This document shows, piece after piece, positions 1 through 10,814 of a stretch of DNA of 64,000 nucleotides. The DNA is from Patella vulgata (taxonomy: Eukaryota > Mollusca > Gastropoda > Patellidae). The notes below the pieces were generated by a model, which searched no databases, was not told the DNA's origin, and worked only from the letters and a program-made list of their open reading frames with translations. The position numbers and the translations under genes are program-made. Location of the stretch: contig NC_065886.2 in the NCBI RefSeq assembly GCF_932274485.2, positions 11,607,501 through 11,671,500 on the forward strand, written 5' to 3'. Each line of letters begins with the position of its first letter. Position 1 is the stretch's first letter.

Positions 1-185
1 AAATTTTATAGTTTGTATGTTTTATACAATGTATTATGTATGTGAAATATTATAGTTTGTATTATGTTAAATGTCTATGTAAATTTACATATTAAATTAA
101 TGTTTATGTAATGTTTGTATTTATATCTATTATGCAGTATTTATGTTAATAAATACCATTTCGTACATGTAATACATGGTATGTT
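1..185. other. AT-rich DNA, no gene seen
   Basis: Very AT-rich sequence built of variations on TTTGTAT and TATGTAA. No open frame, splice pair or named repeat is visible. Confidence 0.5.
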
Positions 186-192
186 TTTTTTA

Positions 193-299
193 GGTCATTA
201 CAACCAATTTGTATGGCTGTTTTGACCAATTTGTATGGCCGTTATGACCAAATATTTTGGCCGTTATGACCAATTATTTTGGTCGTTATGGTTTAGGGC
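193..299. repeat. Short minisatellite, ~28-bp unit
   Basis: About four imperfect units carrying GACCAATTTGTATGGCCG or GACCAAATATTTTGGCCG. The units drift along the array, which suggests an old expansion. The DNA around it is unique. Confidence 0.7.
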
Positions 300-371
300 C
301 GTTAGGTCTATAACCCGATTAAATGATGGTTTACGGTGTAAGTTCACCATTTAGTTGATTCTCAATGACAG

Positions 372-510
372 TCAATCCAGACTGCTAAATATGATTGGTG
401 TGTAAAATTATTTCAGATTCTCCCTGGCTTCTAGACATCTTTTCCACTTGTTTCAGTATGGTGTTGGTACGGACACTTCTCCCTGGACTGCTAGACGGGT
501 ATTCGACACC
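372..510 (-). other. Weak coding-like stretch, strand uncertain
   Basis: On the minus strand an open frame is rich in Ser, Arg, Gln and Glu, with the residues YPSSSPGRS followed by KQVEKMSRSQGE, and it closes with a stop at about 372. No good acceptor or donor flanks it, and its phase does not join the exon at 4148-4244. The plus strand of the same stretch is also open after a TTTCAG acceptor-like site, giving residues SPWTARRVFDTF. The stretch holds a partial internal repeat (TTCTCCCTGG twice), so it may be neither. Low confidence. Confidence 0.15.
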
Positions 511-689
511 TTTTATTTCAATATATAAATTATTCGTTGATGCTGGAGATCATTGATGAATAGTACTTGGAGTGCTTGAGTCGTAGATGCTTAGATAACA
601 CTTTCAGATGTAGGTCTCTCTCTCTCGGGAGTACAAATTGTTCATTATAAGTGCAGGGGGACTGCATCACACACAATTATACTAGATAA

Positions 690-930
690 AAATGAAATGA
701 AATGGGCTTTAACGTCCTACTGTTCTGTTCTGATTGGGCTAATGAAGACGGGCATAAACTATGCTGTATGCGATGGGGGAAATTTTGCCCAGGCAGCGGT
801 ACTATGGCCTACTCTTATATTGAATTGCAACTGCCAGAGGATCTTTTACATGCATGCCAATGTATACACAAGACAGCCGTTTTCCGTCCCATCCGAATGA
901 CTAGACGGCTGTCCTTGTTACGCAGGATAA
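690..930 (-). mobile_element. SINE family B, 5'-truncated
   Basis: Read on the minus strand the copy ends in the family B tail, where AACGTTAAA-type sequence passes into an ATTTC repeat near 690. The body matches family B up to the segment reading ACAGCCGTCTAG. The tRNA-like head is absent. Confidence 0.8.
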
Positions 931-1172
931 AACAATAATTATACAAACAATAAACATATCAGATCAAGTGAATGTTGGGGGAGGGTGGGGCTAGCCATAT
1001 GCATCCACTCATCCACTGTAGATATGTGCTCTCTCTGAAATTTCTGACCAACTCCAGTGTCATGGTTTTACTTGGTACCCAGTTTGGCTTGGTACCTTAT
1101 TATTGTAACTACGAAAAAGGTGGCTATGTAGCAATGAGAGTTTTTCACAAAAAAAATAGATGGTATTCACCA

Positions 1173-1410
1173 GCGAGAGAGAGAGAGAGAGAGAGTTTAA
1201 TGTCCACTTGACACAAACTAGGTCATTTCGGGACTAACACATGGTTCAATTTTATTTCCATAATTCGCTTGGACGTATGGGTCTTTAGAAATAGGAGGAA
1301 AATGGAGGTACCAGAGAAAACCCACAAGGTTGGACAGGCGACCCAACTCCTTGTCACGTACAACCGGGAAATTGAAACCATGCCAGTTGACTCAATGACA
1401 GACACCTAAT
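1173..1410 (-). mobile_element. SINE family A, head partly missing
   Basis: The copy starts at a (GA)n tract, runs through TTTAATGTCCACTTGACAC and the central GAGAAAACCCACAAGGTTGG motif, and stops at GTTGACTCAATGACAGAC. The outermost tRNA-like head is missing. Confidence 0.85.
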
Positions 1411-2131
1411 ATACAAAGATTTATACTTATAATAAAAAGTTGAAAAGGTCCATATGAAAAGAGTAACCATATACATACCTAAAGAAAGTCAAGTCAATTG
1501 AACAGGGAGCCCAGTGAAACCGGGTACAACTTCAAATAGCGACACCAGAATTCAAACATGAGGTCTTTCAATTGTTTGTCAAGTCAAAGAAGGAATTATC
1601 CCGAAGGCATGTTCCTGTTAAATAGGTAGACGTGTAAGCTACTAAATGTTGACAATCGACCAACGATTGGTCAACAAGGTCAGACATGTTTACTGAAGAA
1701 CAATTTACATATCTATAGACGACAGTAAAATAAAGACAGTCTATTGATAATCGTATGAATACCACGTCTGAGGTCTATTTCCGTAACATAACAAGGACGT
1801 CAGGACGTCAAACTTAACTTTTGTACGATAAAGATTGTGGTCACCATGACCACATATTATATCTTCATTGATAGCCATCCAACCTACCTGTATTATATTT
1901 ATTTTATTATTTATTTATTTATTTTGTTAAAAGACTCAACAAGACATGGAAAGTCTCCCTACCATATAAAAAAAAAAAAAAAAAAAAAAAAAACCCTTAG
2001 CAGTTGGAACTCGTAGAACAATAGACTGAAATCCCACTATCCGGTCGTAATTTGCCCAGCAATGCAAAAGTTACCATTATTTCATGTTCCATTGTTTTAC
2101 CCAAATGTTACATGTAGATAGATTGTGTAAT
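1411..2131. other. Unique AT-rich DNA with simple repeats
   Basis: No gene seen. It contains a (TTTA)n stretch at about 1893-1926 and a poly-A run at about 1970-1993. Neither has SINE body sequence next to it. Confidence 0.5.
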
Positions 2132-2445
2132 CCATGTCTCACTGGGTAAGTTGTCCTTGACAACTGGGTAGGTTGTCCACTGGGTAAGTTGTCCACGTTC
2201 GTCTGGGTAGGTTTGTTAATGATTTACTGGGTAGGTTGCCTTGCCCCACTGGGTAGGTTGCCATGCACCACTGGGTAGGTTGCCATGCCCAACTGGGTAG
2301 GTTGCTATGCCCCACTGGGTAGGTTGCCATGCCCCACTGGGTAAGTTATCTTTGTCCCAGTGGACACGTCTTTCATGTCTTACTGGGTAGGTTGTTCATG
2401 TCCACTGGGTAAGTTGTCCAAGTCCCACTGGGTAGGCTGTCCTTT
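2132..2445. repeat. Minisatellite, CTGGGTAGG core, ~22-bp unit
   Basis: I count 13 occurrences of CTGGGTARG, usually followed by TTGCCATGCCCCA or TTGTCC. Spacing is 21-22 bp in the middle and looser at both edges. The array reads open on the minus strand (repeated LPSWAWQPTQW-like residues), but that is a by-product of the repetition. Confidence 0.9.
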
Positions 2446-2867
2446 CCCCCAATATATACCCAATCATAATTTTAATCATTTGGAACGGGAAAAACACACT
2501 AGTTTATTCGAACATGTCTTCCAACATTTCTCCATTTTATTATTAATCAATTCATTACATTTATATAGTCATCCAAATTTCCGCTGGTTTTAAGACAGCT
2601 GTGTCGTCGACGCGTCTGATCACTCTTCCTCTCTTCATCAACATAGTAATTGACGGATTAGTTTGGATTACGGACAGACTTTTAGTTTCCTGCCAGGAAG
2701 TCAACGTCAAGCCAGGATTGAAATGAAGAATTCTATTTCGGTTTTATAAGTTTGTCGTAACCTACTTCTGATTCCTGAATAATCTACATGATATTGTTTA
2801 AAGTGGATGGAATAATCTAAATGATATGATTTGAATTGGACGCCATACATTTCAAGAAGTTGTACAC
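2446..2867. other. Unique DNA, no gene seen
   Basis: Mixed composition. The part at about 2595-2720 is richer in GC and CpG than its surroundings, but no open frame or splice pair was found there. Confidence 0.4.
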
Positions 2868-3430
2868 GATATGTCATAATTTATATAAAGATTTAGATAA
2901 AGAGCTGGTCGGTCAAAAATAGAGTATATTGAAAATTTCAGTCAAATTAACAAGCAATAGCTAATTGTCAAGTGAGAGAGAGAGAAATGTGGTTTAACGT
3001 CCCCTCGACACAAACTAAGTCATTTCGGGACTAACATATGGTTCAATTTTATTTCAATAATTCGTTTGCGGTGTAGGGGTCTTTAGTAGTGGGAGGAAAC
3101 CGGAGAAAACCCGAGAGGTTGGACAAGTGACCTTACTCCTTGTCAAGTACAACCAGCGAATCGAAACCAAGCCATTGACTCATTGACAGACCTTACGATA
3201 CAGTAATAAACAATGTCTTAATAGTCAGTGACGTGGTAATAAACAAAGTCTTAATAGTCAGTGACGTCCATTATAACTTTTAAACAATTATATGGCTAGG
3301 ATGGTCTAACCCATTCAATATCTGAGTCATCCAATTTGGGCTTGTCTTGTGAATAATAATCTAAATAACATTTGAAGCCAGAAAGAGACCTGTCATATGA
3401 AAATTTAGCTCTTACATAATGTATTTTTTA
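2868..3430 (+). mobile_element. TIR element (400-bp family), split by a SINE
   Basis: The left part resembles the family start (AAGATTTAGATAAAGAGCTGG) and the right part ends AGCTCTTACATAATGTAT, the inverted counterpart. A family A SINE (2972-3204) sits inside it. The left terminal repeat is decayed. Confidence 0.7.
2972..3204 (-). mobile_element. SINE family A nested in a TIR element
   Basis: The (GA)n tail at 2972 is followed by TTTAACGTCCCCTCGACAC and the family A body, ending near GACAGACCTTACGATACAG. It lies between the two parts of the 2868-3430 element, so it is younger than that element. Confidence 0.85.
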
Positions 3431-3566
3431 ATTTCTTTCAATTTAAATTTAGAAATACAGGACAGTCAGCACTCAGTGTAGGCAGAGAAAGTTACAGTCA
3501 GTGGTGCAGGACAGAGGGCCTGACAATGACAGCTGTCTAGTTATTTGGACGGTACGAAAAACTGAG

Positions 3567-3893
3567 AAATGAAATGAAATGAAATGGAGTTTAACGTCCT
3601 ATACTGTTCTGCTCCTAACCTGGGCTAATGAAGACGGGCATACGCCATACAGTGTGCTATGAGGGAAATTTTGCCCGGACAGCGGCACTACGGCCTACTC
3701 TTATATCGAATTCCAGCTGCCAGGGGATCTTTTACGTGCACGTCAATGTGTACACGGGACCTCGGTTTTTCGTCCCATCCGAACGACTAGACAGCTTTCC
3801 TTGACAGCCCCTCCGTCTTGCATCACTGACAAGGGAGAACCACGCCGGAAAATCTGGATGAACTTTCTCGGCCAATGCAGGGATCGAACACCC
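3567..3893 (-). mobile_element. SINE family B, left half of an inverted pair
   Basis: A four-fold GAAAT tail is followed by GGAGTTTAACGTCCTA and most of the body, up to GCAGGGATCGAACACC, which contains box B of the tRNA-like head. It joins a plus-strand family B fragment without a gap. Confidence 0.85.
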
Positions 3894-4051
3894 GAAAAAC
3901 TGAGATCCTGTTTCCACATTGGTATGCACATAAAGGAACCCTTAACAGTTGCAATATGATATAAGAGTAGTCTGTAGCGCTGCTGTCTGGGCAAAATTTC
4001 ACTTGGTGCAGAAAAGTAGGACGTTTAACCCCATTTCATTTCATATTTGCC
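3894..4051 (+). mobile_element. SINE family B fragment, right half of an inverted pair
   Basis: It begins within the body (GAAAAACTGAGATCCTG), runs through GCAGAAAAGTAGGACG and ends in TTTCATTTCAT. It faces the copy at 3567-3893, so the two tails point outward and the transcript could fold back. The coiled-coil exon begins about 100 bp further on. Confidence 0.8.
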
Positions 4052-4147
4052 AGTCCTGAGTATTGGAAGTTTGAGACGCCATATTGAAAATGATCACCTT
4101 GAAATTATTCTAGCCAATCGAATTATGAATATAATATTTTATCCTAC

Positions 4148-4244
4148 CTGTTCTTCCACCAGACGTAACTTGTCCGTCTGCGCCTGTGCTAATAATCTCT
4201 CCAGCTCCGCTAACTTCTCGAGGTGATCCTCACCGCTACTTACA
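4148..4244 (-). CDS. Internal coiled-coil exon of an unidentified host gene
   Basis: Read on the minus strand, a T-rich tract and TATTTGCAG acceptor lead into 97 bp of open sequence that ends CAG before the donor GTAGGA. After one base that completes a split codon it encodes 32 residues, beginning VSSGEDHLEKLAELERLLAQ and ending DKLRLVEEQ. Leucines fall at heptad positions (L8, L11, L14, L17/18, L26, L28) among Glu, Lys, Gln and Arg, typical of a two-stranded coiled coil. The exon leaves in phase 0. Codon use is GC-richer than the flanks. Such segments occur in scaffold and cytoskeletal proteins, but I do not recognise the protein. The candidate exon at 19964-20145 is in a compatible phase upstream. 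No convincing next exon was found between here and position 1. Confidence 0.6.
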
Positions 4245-4679
4245 CTGCAAATATACAAAAAAAAACATCAACATTAATTTTATGTTGTACTCAAATAAAT
4301 GTTTTAATGTCCACAGAATATATTTATATTCAGATATAGACGTCATGTAGATATGTTTTTATATTTAGATATAGACGTCATGTAGATATGTTTTTATATT
4401 ATGTTTAAAGTATTTGGATGTTAGTTTGTAAGATCTTGTAGTGGAACATGTGTTGGAGCTTTACAGCTAAGTGTATTTATTTTCTGTTAATTAAATGTTT
4501 ATGATCGTTTTGTGCTTTGTACGGATTTGTATCATCCTGTGGTTGTGTTTGTTCTGGATATTTAGTATTGAGCAATTTTTCTAGCAGATGTGGATGTAGT
4601 CCCTTGGGTCTTTTCGGGTCATCTTTATTCCACTTAGGGGAAATGAGGGTACCCTGAGAAAAAAGATATTCTTTGTATT
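4245..4679. repeat. Intron-like DNA with a 46-bp direct duplication
   Basis: The first 40 bp form the pyrimidine tract upstream of the exon. At about 4318-4398 a ~46-bp unit containing AGATATAGACGTCATGTAGA occurs twice in tandem. The rest is unique. Confidence 0.6.
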
Positions 4680-5062
4680 AAGTCATATTATCTAATGTGA
4701 CATCAGTTTTATTCAGTGTGACACTGGTATCATTTAATGTGACATTTGTGTAACTCAATGTGGCTTCAGTTTTATTGAATGTGACATTTGTGTAATTCAA
4801 TGTGGCATCTGTATTATTCCATGTCACAGTATTATTTGGTGTGACGTCAGTATCATTAACCTTGATGAGTTATTCAATGTGGCATCATTGTTATTTAATG
4901 TGGCATCAATATTAATTAATGTGGCAGTGTTAGTTAATGTGACACCAATGTTATTTAATATGGCATCAATATTAGTTAATCTGGCAGTGTTAGTTAATGT
5001 GACACCAGTATTAGTTAATGTGACACCAGAATTAGTTAACGTGACATCAGCGCTATTCAAGC
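4680..5062. repeat. Minisatellite, TTAATGTGACA core
   Basis: The units are 15-18 bp and multiples of these, with cores TTTAATGTGACATC and TTAGTTAATGTGACACCA. Because many spacings are multiples of three, both strands read open for about 70 codons (VLVNVTP-like on plus, GVTLTNT-like on minus). These look like translations of the repeat, not a protein. Confidence 0.85.
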
Positions 5063-5631
5063 AATCAATAAAAACATTTCAATTGAACTAATACACCGAT
5101 TTGTATTTAAATAGAAGAGAGAATTGAATTTCCGGTACAATCAATAAATGGTGGGGTTTTTGTGATTATCTAAGAGTAATTGTAGTCTTTATATTAATGA
5201 GTTGATTAAAACAACAAAGAGTAATGTTGAAAGATAAAAGACTTTGTACCTGGTTTGTACCTGGGTTTTACCTGGGGCACACAACTAGATATGGTTGACT
5301 GTTTTGTATAATTCAAGTGCACCGAGTATGAAAAACATGCCGATTTTAATACAGGAGCAATCATGGCTGGTTGAGCATGGCAGTAGTTCACAAATCAGGA
5401 GTCCGTTCGTTTGATAAATCCTTGTGATTTCAAGCAGGACAATGTAATCTTCACTAAAATCTTTTAAAGGACCTTTATTTAACACAACTGAATCCAAGCC
5501 GGGAGATTTTGTTTTCTTCATTTTAATTTAAAAATGTTAAATAATATATCACCACAGATTACATTGTGGAAATTTGATATTTGGCTTTACATGAAAGTTT
5601 TTACAAGAAGTGAGGTAAAATTCATCATTTA

Positions 5632-5878
5632 GAGAAAGAGAGAGGAAGACAAGAGGCTTAACACCTACTTGACACAAACAAAAAAAAAGGTCTTTTCAGA
5701 ACTAACATATGTTTCAATTTAATTTCAATATTCCTCTTGTGCGTAGGGGTCTTTAGCAGTGGGAGGAAATCCGGAGAAAACCCACGAGGTTGGACAGGCG
5801 ACCCTACTCCTTGTCACGTACAAACTGGGAATCAAATTGACATACCTTAACCCATTCGGCCACCTACTCGGCCACCCT
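5632..5878 (-). mobile_element. SINE family A, diverged
   Basis: An AG-rich tail is followed by CACCTACTTGACACAAAC, the central GAGAAAACCCACGAGGTTGG, and a degraded head ending CATTCGGCCACC, repeated once at its edge. Confidence 0.8.
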
Positions 5879-5981
5879 GATTTAGAGAAGCATGTCTCTT
5901 ACCTGGCCATGTTGAATAAAAACATTACTATGTGAATCTAAGTCTATATTTATACAATGACATGAATACAGGAAGTTTTAT

Positions 5982-6256
5982 CTGTACAAACTTGTTGAGT
6001 ACTATAACAGTTAAAGATACATTCCCTAGTACACTTGTTGAATACTATAATAGTTAAAGATACATTCCCCGAGTACAAACTCATTGAGTACTATAACAGT
6101 TAAAGATACATTCCCTAGTACACACTTGTTGAATGCTATAATAGTTAAAGATACATTCCCCGAGTACAATCTTGTTGAGTACTATAACAGTTGAAGATAC
6201 TTTCCCCGAGTACACACTTGTTGAATACTATAATAGTTAAAGATACATTCCCACTG
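5982..6256. repeat. Minisatellite, six ~46-bp units with dimer pattern
   Basis: Units read roughly CTTGTTGAATACTATAATAG, then TTAAAGATACATTCCC and a GAGTACA link. Most alternate between a GAGTACTATAACAG form and a GAATACTATAATAG form, which suggests that part of the array expanded as a two-unit block. Confidence 0.85.
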
Positions 6257-6970
6257 TGCCATTTATAAATAGGTTCCAAAATTTACACTGATCCTACAAA
6301 TGGACATGATATAGGGTCTGTCAATGAGGGGAGTGTTATGGTTGTGTTACGAGGAGTAGCATCACTTCCCTACATAAACTTGTGGATTTGTTTGGGTCCT
6401 CAGGTTTCCTCCCACGCTTAAGGATCACTATGTGCAAGCGATTTAATCAAAATAAAGATTTAACATAAGTTAGTCCCTAAAAAATCATGTCTGAACAATG
6501 GTATTATGAACGAGTGAATAAATAAATAAATAAATAAATAAATGAATGAAACATGCAGATAATCTGTATGTATTGATCTATCAATAATCTATGTAATGAA
6601 ATGATTAACTAAAAGTGTGTATGTATCTTTAAGTTTATAGATAACATTAAGTGGCTATGTATGCCAATAGATATGGTTTAACTGAGGACGGGTATACAAT
6701 CGCGTAATAAAGGATATAATAACTAAATATATTGTATAGGACAGTGTGAATAACTATATAGATTTATTATCTAGTCCCATGTTATTTTGACCTTGTTAAT
6801 AACAGATTTATTTGGTTACGTGGCTTATCCTTGTGAAAATAGGAATAGTCATTCAGATGGGACACAAAAAGGCCATGTACATGTATACACAATAATGCTC
6901 GTAAAAGTAGTTAAGAGTTTTGTAGAATTTTTAACTGCTTCAAAATTTAGTTAGTTTGTCTAAAATGAAA
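6257..6970. other. Unique DNA with an old SINE A trace and (AATA)n
   Basis: Around 6380-6500 there is a weak plus-strand trace of the family A core (GGTCCTCAGGTTTCCTCCCA). An (AATA)n tract follows at about 6517-6545. No gene seen. Confidence 0.5.
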
Positions 6971-7352
6971 AGGGGGTCATGGTGGGTAAGTGAGTAAGAT
7001 GCTGGCTCGCTAGCCTGGTGGTCGGGTGTTTGATTCCTGCATTGGCCGAGAAAGTTTAAGATTTTCTGGCGTGGTTCCCCCTTGTCAGTAATGCAGGACG
7101 GAGGGCCTGACAAGGAGAGCTGTCTAGTCATTCGGATGATACGAAAAACTGAGGTATCGTGTATAAATTGGCGTGCACGTAAAAGATCCCCTGGCAATTG
7201 GAATTCGATATAAGAGTAGGCCATAGTGCCACTGCCCGGGCAAAATTTCTCTCATAGCACATTGCATGGCGTATGCCCATCTTCATTAGCCCAGTCGGAG
7301 CAGAACAGTAGGATGTTAAACCCCATTCCAATTCATTTCATTTTATTTTCAT
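6971..7352 (+). mobile_element. SINE family B, near full length
   Basis: It begins GGGGGTCATGGTGGGTAAGT, a box A-like segment, followed by GTGTTTGATTCCTGC (box B-like). The body follows, ending GTTAAACCCCATTCC and an ATTTC-type tail. A minus-strand tail fragment of the same family abuts its end. Confidence 0.9.
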
Positions 7353-7394
7353 TTCTAAATGGGGTTTAACATCCTACTTTTCTACACTGACATG
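7353..7394 (-). mobile_element. SINE family B tail fragment
   Basis: Only the 3' end (GGGGTTTAACATCCTAC) is present, facing the copy at 6971-7352 tail to tail. It may come from the same inverted-pair process seen at 3567-4051. Confidence 0.6.
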
Positions 7395-7657
7395 TTTTAC
7401 AATACATGTATTACAGATCAATTATTTCCTGATAAAAGGATTAAATCTTTAATCCCCTGGTAAATCAATCAGCAAGAATTACATCACGATTTCAGGTGTT
7501 TTTTAAATACAGGTGTTGTCTATATTTAGGCCGGTGGGGTGGAGGAGGGGGGGCAGACCGGTTGCCAGAGATTTTTTCCATACAGAAAATTCATTTATCT
7601 GTTTTTCTAGTTTCTGTTTTTCTAGGTTCAGGGTTAGTGTAAATGTTACCTACTCCT

Positions 7658-7915
7658 AGGGGGGTTGGATGGACGAATGGTTAGCGTGTGCGCGCTGTAT
7701 CAAAAGGTCTGTCATTGAGTCAACTGGTGTGGTTTTGATTCCCCGGTTGTACGTAACAAGGAATAGGGTTGTCTGTCCAATCTTGTGGGTTTTCTCTGGG
7801 TCCTCCGGTTTCCTCCCCTTGTAAAAGACCCCCTACTCACAAGCGAATAATTGCAATAAAATTAAACCATATGTTAGTCCCAAAATGACATAGTTTGTGT
7901 CTAGTGGACATTAAA

Positions 7916-7948
<33 letters not shown>

Positions 7949-7970
7949 ACACACACACACACACACACAC
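7658..7970 (+). mobile_element. SINE family A, full length
   Basis: The copy starts GGGGGGTTGGATGGACGAAT, contains box A and box B, the TCCGGTTTCCTCCC core and the ACATTAAACTC end. It has a (CT)n tail that passes into (CA)n. Confidence 0.9.
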
Positions 7971-8380
7971 CTACCCCTTGTGTGGTGTGTAATTTTCTGT
8001 GAAATCTTTAAAAGTCTCTAATATGGCAAGGAGAAATTTTCCTACCTCCCCAAGCCATCTACCATAAATTCAGTATTAATGACATAATATACGGCACGGT
8101 TTAAATTACTGACATAACATGAAATATATCACTAATAGAATATTAAACCATTAAACTCTATAAAGATATCCATGTTTATTATCATCTAAAAATCTCAAAA
8201 TAAATCTAAAACTCTTTTAATCAATTTCTTATCGACGACAGACTTGATGCCTCCACAGGTTTAAACAATATTTCTTAGGATTATATTTCCCTATCATAAT
8301 TAAGCAAGGAAGGCTTTAACTTCGAAAATATTCCAGTTTATTGATTTTTGATGTATTTTGTTTACCTTGGACTTGCAATT

Positions 8381-8716
8381 AATGATATATTATGTAAGCA
8401 CAAGATTTAGATTTTGAATTGGCTGTTCTTGCTATAGTAGTTCAAAAATAGAAATTGCAAAATGAATACATTGAGTATTTCATTCAAATTACTTTATTCT
8501 GAGCGAAGTTATCAATGTTTGTAGGTTTGACAAGATGTGTCCATTGATTATTTATCTCTGGTTATTCACGTCTCCATTTTTAAATTAAATCATTAAATGG
8601 CCAGACTGTTCTAATCTACGTAATATCGGAGAAATCCAATGACATCGAGAGTTGATCATGGTCTTGTCATGTTAATAAATGTCTAATTAATAATATTTAA
8701 CATTTAAGGCCTAAAG
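8381..8716 (+). mobile_element. TIR element (400-bp family), right end missing
   Basis: The stretch from GTAAGCACAAGATTTAGATT to TTAACATTTAAGGCCTAAAG matches the family in order. It stops where the family A SINE at 8717 begins, and the right terminal repeat was not found beyond that SINE. Confidence 0.75.
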
Positions 8717-8912
8717 ACAGAGAGAGAAACAGGGTTTAACCTCCACTCGACACAAACTAGGTCATTTCTGGACTAACATATGGTTCAATTCTATTTCAAT
8801 AATTCGCTTAGCTATGGGAGTAAACCAGAGGACCCGGAGACAAGCCGTGAGGTTGGACAGGTGACCGTACTCCTTGCCACATGCAAGCGGGGAATCGAAG
8901 TCATGCCGGGCT
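8717..8912 (-). mobile_element. SINE family A, headless
   Basis: The tail GAGAGAGAAACAGGGTTTAA leads into the family body with an internal deletion around the TTTAGCAG segment. It stops after GAATCGAAGTCATGCC. Confidence 0.8.
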
Positions 8913-9429
8913 GGTAAATATGACAGAAACAAGAACCCTGATTCTAGGGATGTCACAACAAATGATTTTCCGCTCAGTGAATGTTTTTGTTTTATTGTGC
9001 TATTTTAATTAGCAGCCTATTAGAAGTCATGCGCTAGGATCATCAGTTCCAGTCCTTGGAGAATTTACAAAACAATGCACATCATTATATCTGCCTGATG
9101 TAACATATTGTGTTATATTTAATTGAATTTTAATAGAGTATTTCTGTAAGCTTCTTTCCAATAAAACATTATTTCCATTCATATTAGCAAATCGCTAGGT
9201 ATGACATGCATGTATTAGATCTTAAAATCTGTACGATTGCACTTTTGTTAAAAAATAGGCCCGCTCCTTAGAGAATACCAAAGCGATGTATGCACATTGA
9301 ATTAGTATCCTGCTGTGTGAATATACAAATAATCCCCATGTAAACCCCAGTCTATTATATAATAACTACCATTCATCTCTGAGCGTATTTCTGTCTTTTT
9401 ATCATTCGGATCACAGAAATGAAATGAAT

Positions 9430-9545
9430 GCAAGTACTCAATGAAGGGAGTTCAAAATGAAGTTTAACGTCCTACTTTTTTGCACGGAAAGGGCGAGTGG
9501 AGAAAGGCGTATGCCATGCAGTGGGCCATGATGGAAATTTTGTTA
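9430..9545 (-). mobile_element. SINE family B fragment
   Basis: The 3' region only: AAGTTTAACGTCCTAC through GTATGCCATGCAGTG to GATGGAAATTTTG. Confidence 0.7.
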
Positions 9546-9662
9546 GAACATCAATGCTGTTTGACCTTACTTCAATGCCCTGTGTCCTACATGTGAGACA
9601 GGTCAATTAAGGCCATATTTACTCGAAATATCACTAATTTTTACCCATAAATATCCTTTTTA

Positions 9663-9820
9663 GAAAGGGTGGGTGGTTGGTTGGTCTAGTAGTTTAAGGC
9701 ATGCGCAACGAGTGGGGTTGCCTGTCCAACTTCGTGGGTTTTCTCCTACTGCTAATGACCCCTAGATTGAACCATATGTTAGTCTCGTAATTACCTAGTT
9801 TGTGTCTAGTGGACTCCCCC
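9663..9820 (+). mobile_element. SINE family A, heavily decayed
   Basis: Recognisable from TTGCCTGTCCAAC, GTGGGTTTTCTCC and CATATGTTAGTC, in family order, with much of the middle missing. It ends in a run of C instead of (CT)n. Confidence 0.65.
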
Positions 9821-10201
9821 CCCCCACCTTTTGAGGACCTACAGTACACCCTTTAACCCAAACAGAAAAAATAAAACACTTTAACCGGTCCCATTTCATT
9901 CAATTTATAAACAGATAAATTTCTTTCTTTCATTTAGTGAAAAAAGGTTTTCAGTATTGTTTAAACTTTAGTTGTTATAAAGTTGACCAACTAAAAAACC
10001 TTCGAACAGTTGAAAATTCTACAAGACATATTTATTTTTATTTACAGCTTTGTTTTTATCTTGTGTGTAAATGTTTAACCTTGATTCTGTCACGAACCTC
10101 CGTGATTATCTGCACATTCTAATACAGGTGTTATCTTGACCTGACAGAGATATAATTTACTAGCTGGTCATCTCGGGACTAACATATGGAAAATAGATGA
10201 T

Positions 10202-10487
10202 AAGCATACAGGAGAGAGATAGGGTTTAACATCCAGTCGACACCATTTAGGTCATTTCGGGACTAACATGGTTTAATTTTAATTCAATAATTTGTCTGCA
10301 CGCAGGGGTCTTTAGCAGTGGGAGGAAACCGGGGGACCCGTAGAAAACCCACAATGTTGGACAGACAACCATACTCCTTGTCACGGACAACCGGGGAATT
10401 TAAACCATGCCAGTTGACTCAATGACAGACCTTATGATACAATTAATAAGGTGCATGCACTAACCATTCAGTCATCCAACCCCACCA
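10202..10487 (-). mobile_element. SINE family A, full length
   Basis: GA tail, TTTAACATCCAGTCGACAC, core and a head ending CATTCAGTCATCCAACCCC. It is the first of two family A copies standing close together. Confidence 0.85.
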
Positions 10488-10494
10488 TACAGGA

Positions 10495-10527
10495 GCGAGA
10501 GAGATTGAATTTAATTTATTGTCCATT
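10495..10527 (-). mobile_element. SINE family A tail remnant
   Basis: A decayed tail segment (GAGAGAGATTGAATTTAATT, then GTCCATTCAAC). A second family A copy inserted beside it, using the neighbouring bases as its target. Confidence 0.5.
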
Positions 10528-10539
10528 CAACACATAAGG

Positions 10540-10814
10540 GAGAGAGAGAAATGGGGTTTAACGTCCACTCAACACAAACTAGGTCATTTCGGGACTAACA
10601 CATGGTTTTTAATTTTATTTCAATAATTTGCTTGCGCGTAGGGGTCTTTAGCAGTGGGAGGAAACCGGAGGACCCGGAGAAAACCCACGAGGTTGGACAG
10701 GTGACCCTACTCCTTGCCACGTACAACCGGGGATTCGAAACCACCCCAGTTGACTCAATGACAGACTTTATGGTACAGCGCGCACGTGCTAACCATTCAG
10801 CCACCCAACCCCCC
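10540..10814 (-). mobile_element. SINE family A, full length with perfect target duplication
   Basis: The copy is flanked by identical 12-bp duplications, CAACACATAAGG at 10528-10539 and 10815-10826, which fix its ends exactly. The identical duplications and good match to the family suggest a fairly recent insertion, made into the remains of an older family A tail. Confidence 0.95.

Noticed and set aside
1893-1993. Poly-A and TTTA tracts as the tail of a retroposed gene
   Set aside because: No open frame or gene-like sequence precedes them, and no target duplication was found.
5206-5391. Three CAGGTA donor-like sites in a row near 5240-5275 (minus strand)
   Set aside because: They form a small direct repeat (ACCTGGTTTGTACCTGGGTT), and no acceptor-bounded frame leads to them.
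5285-5521. 78-codon minus-strand frame with a protein-like composition (begins MKKTKSPGLD)
   Set aside because: It runs from ATG to stop without splice sites or a known motif. Frames of this length are expected by chance in 64 kb of AT-rich DNA.
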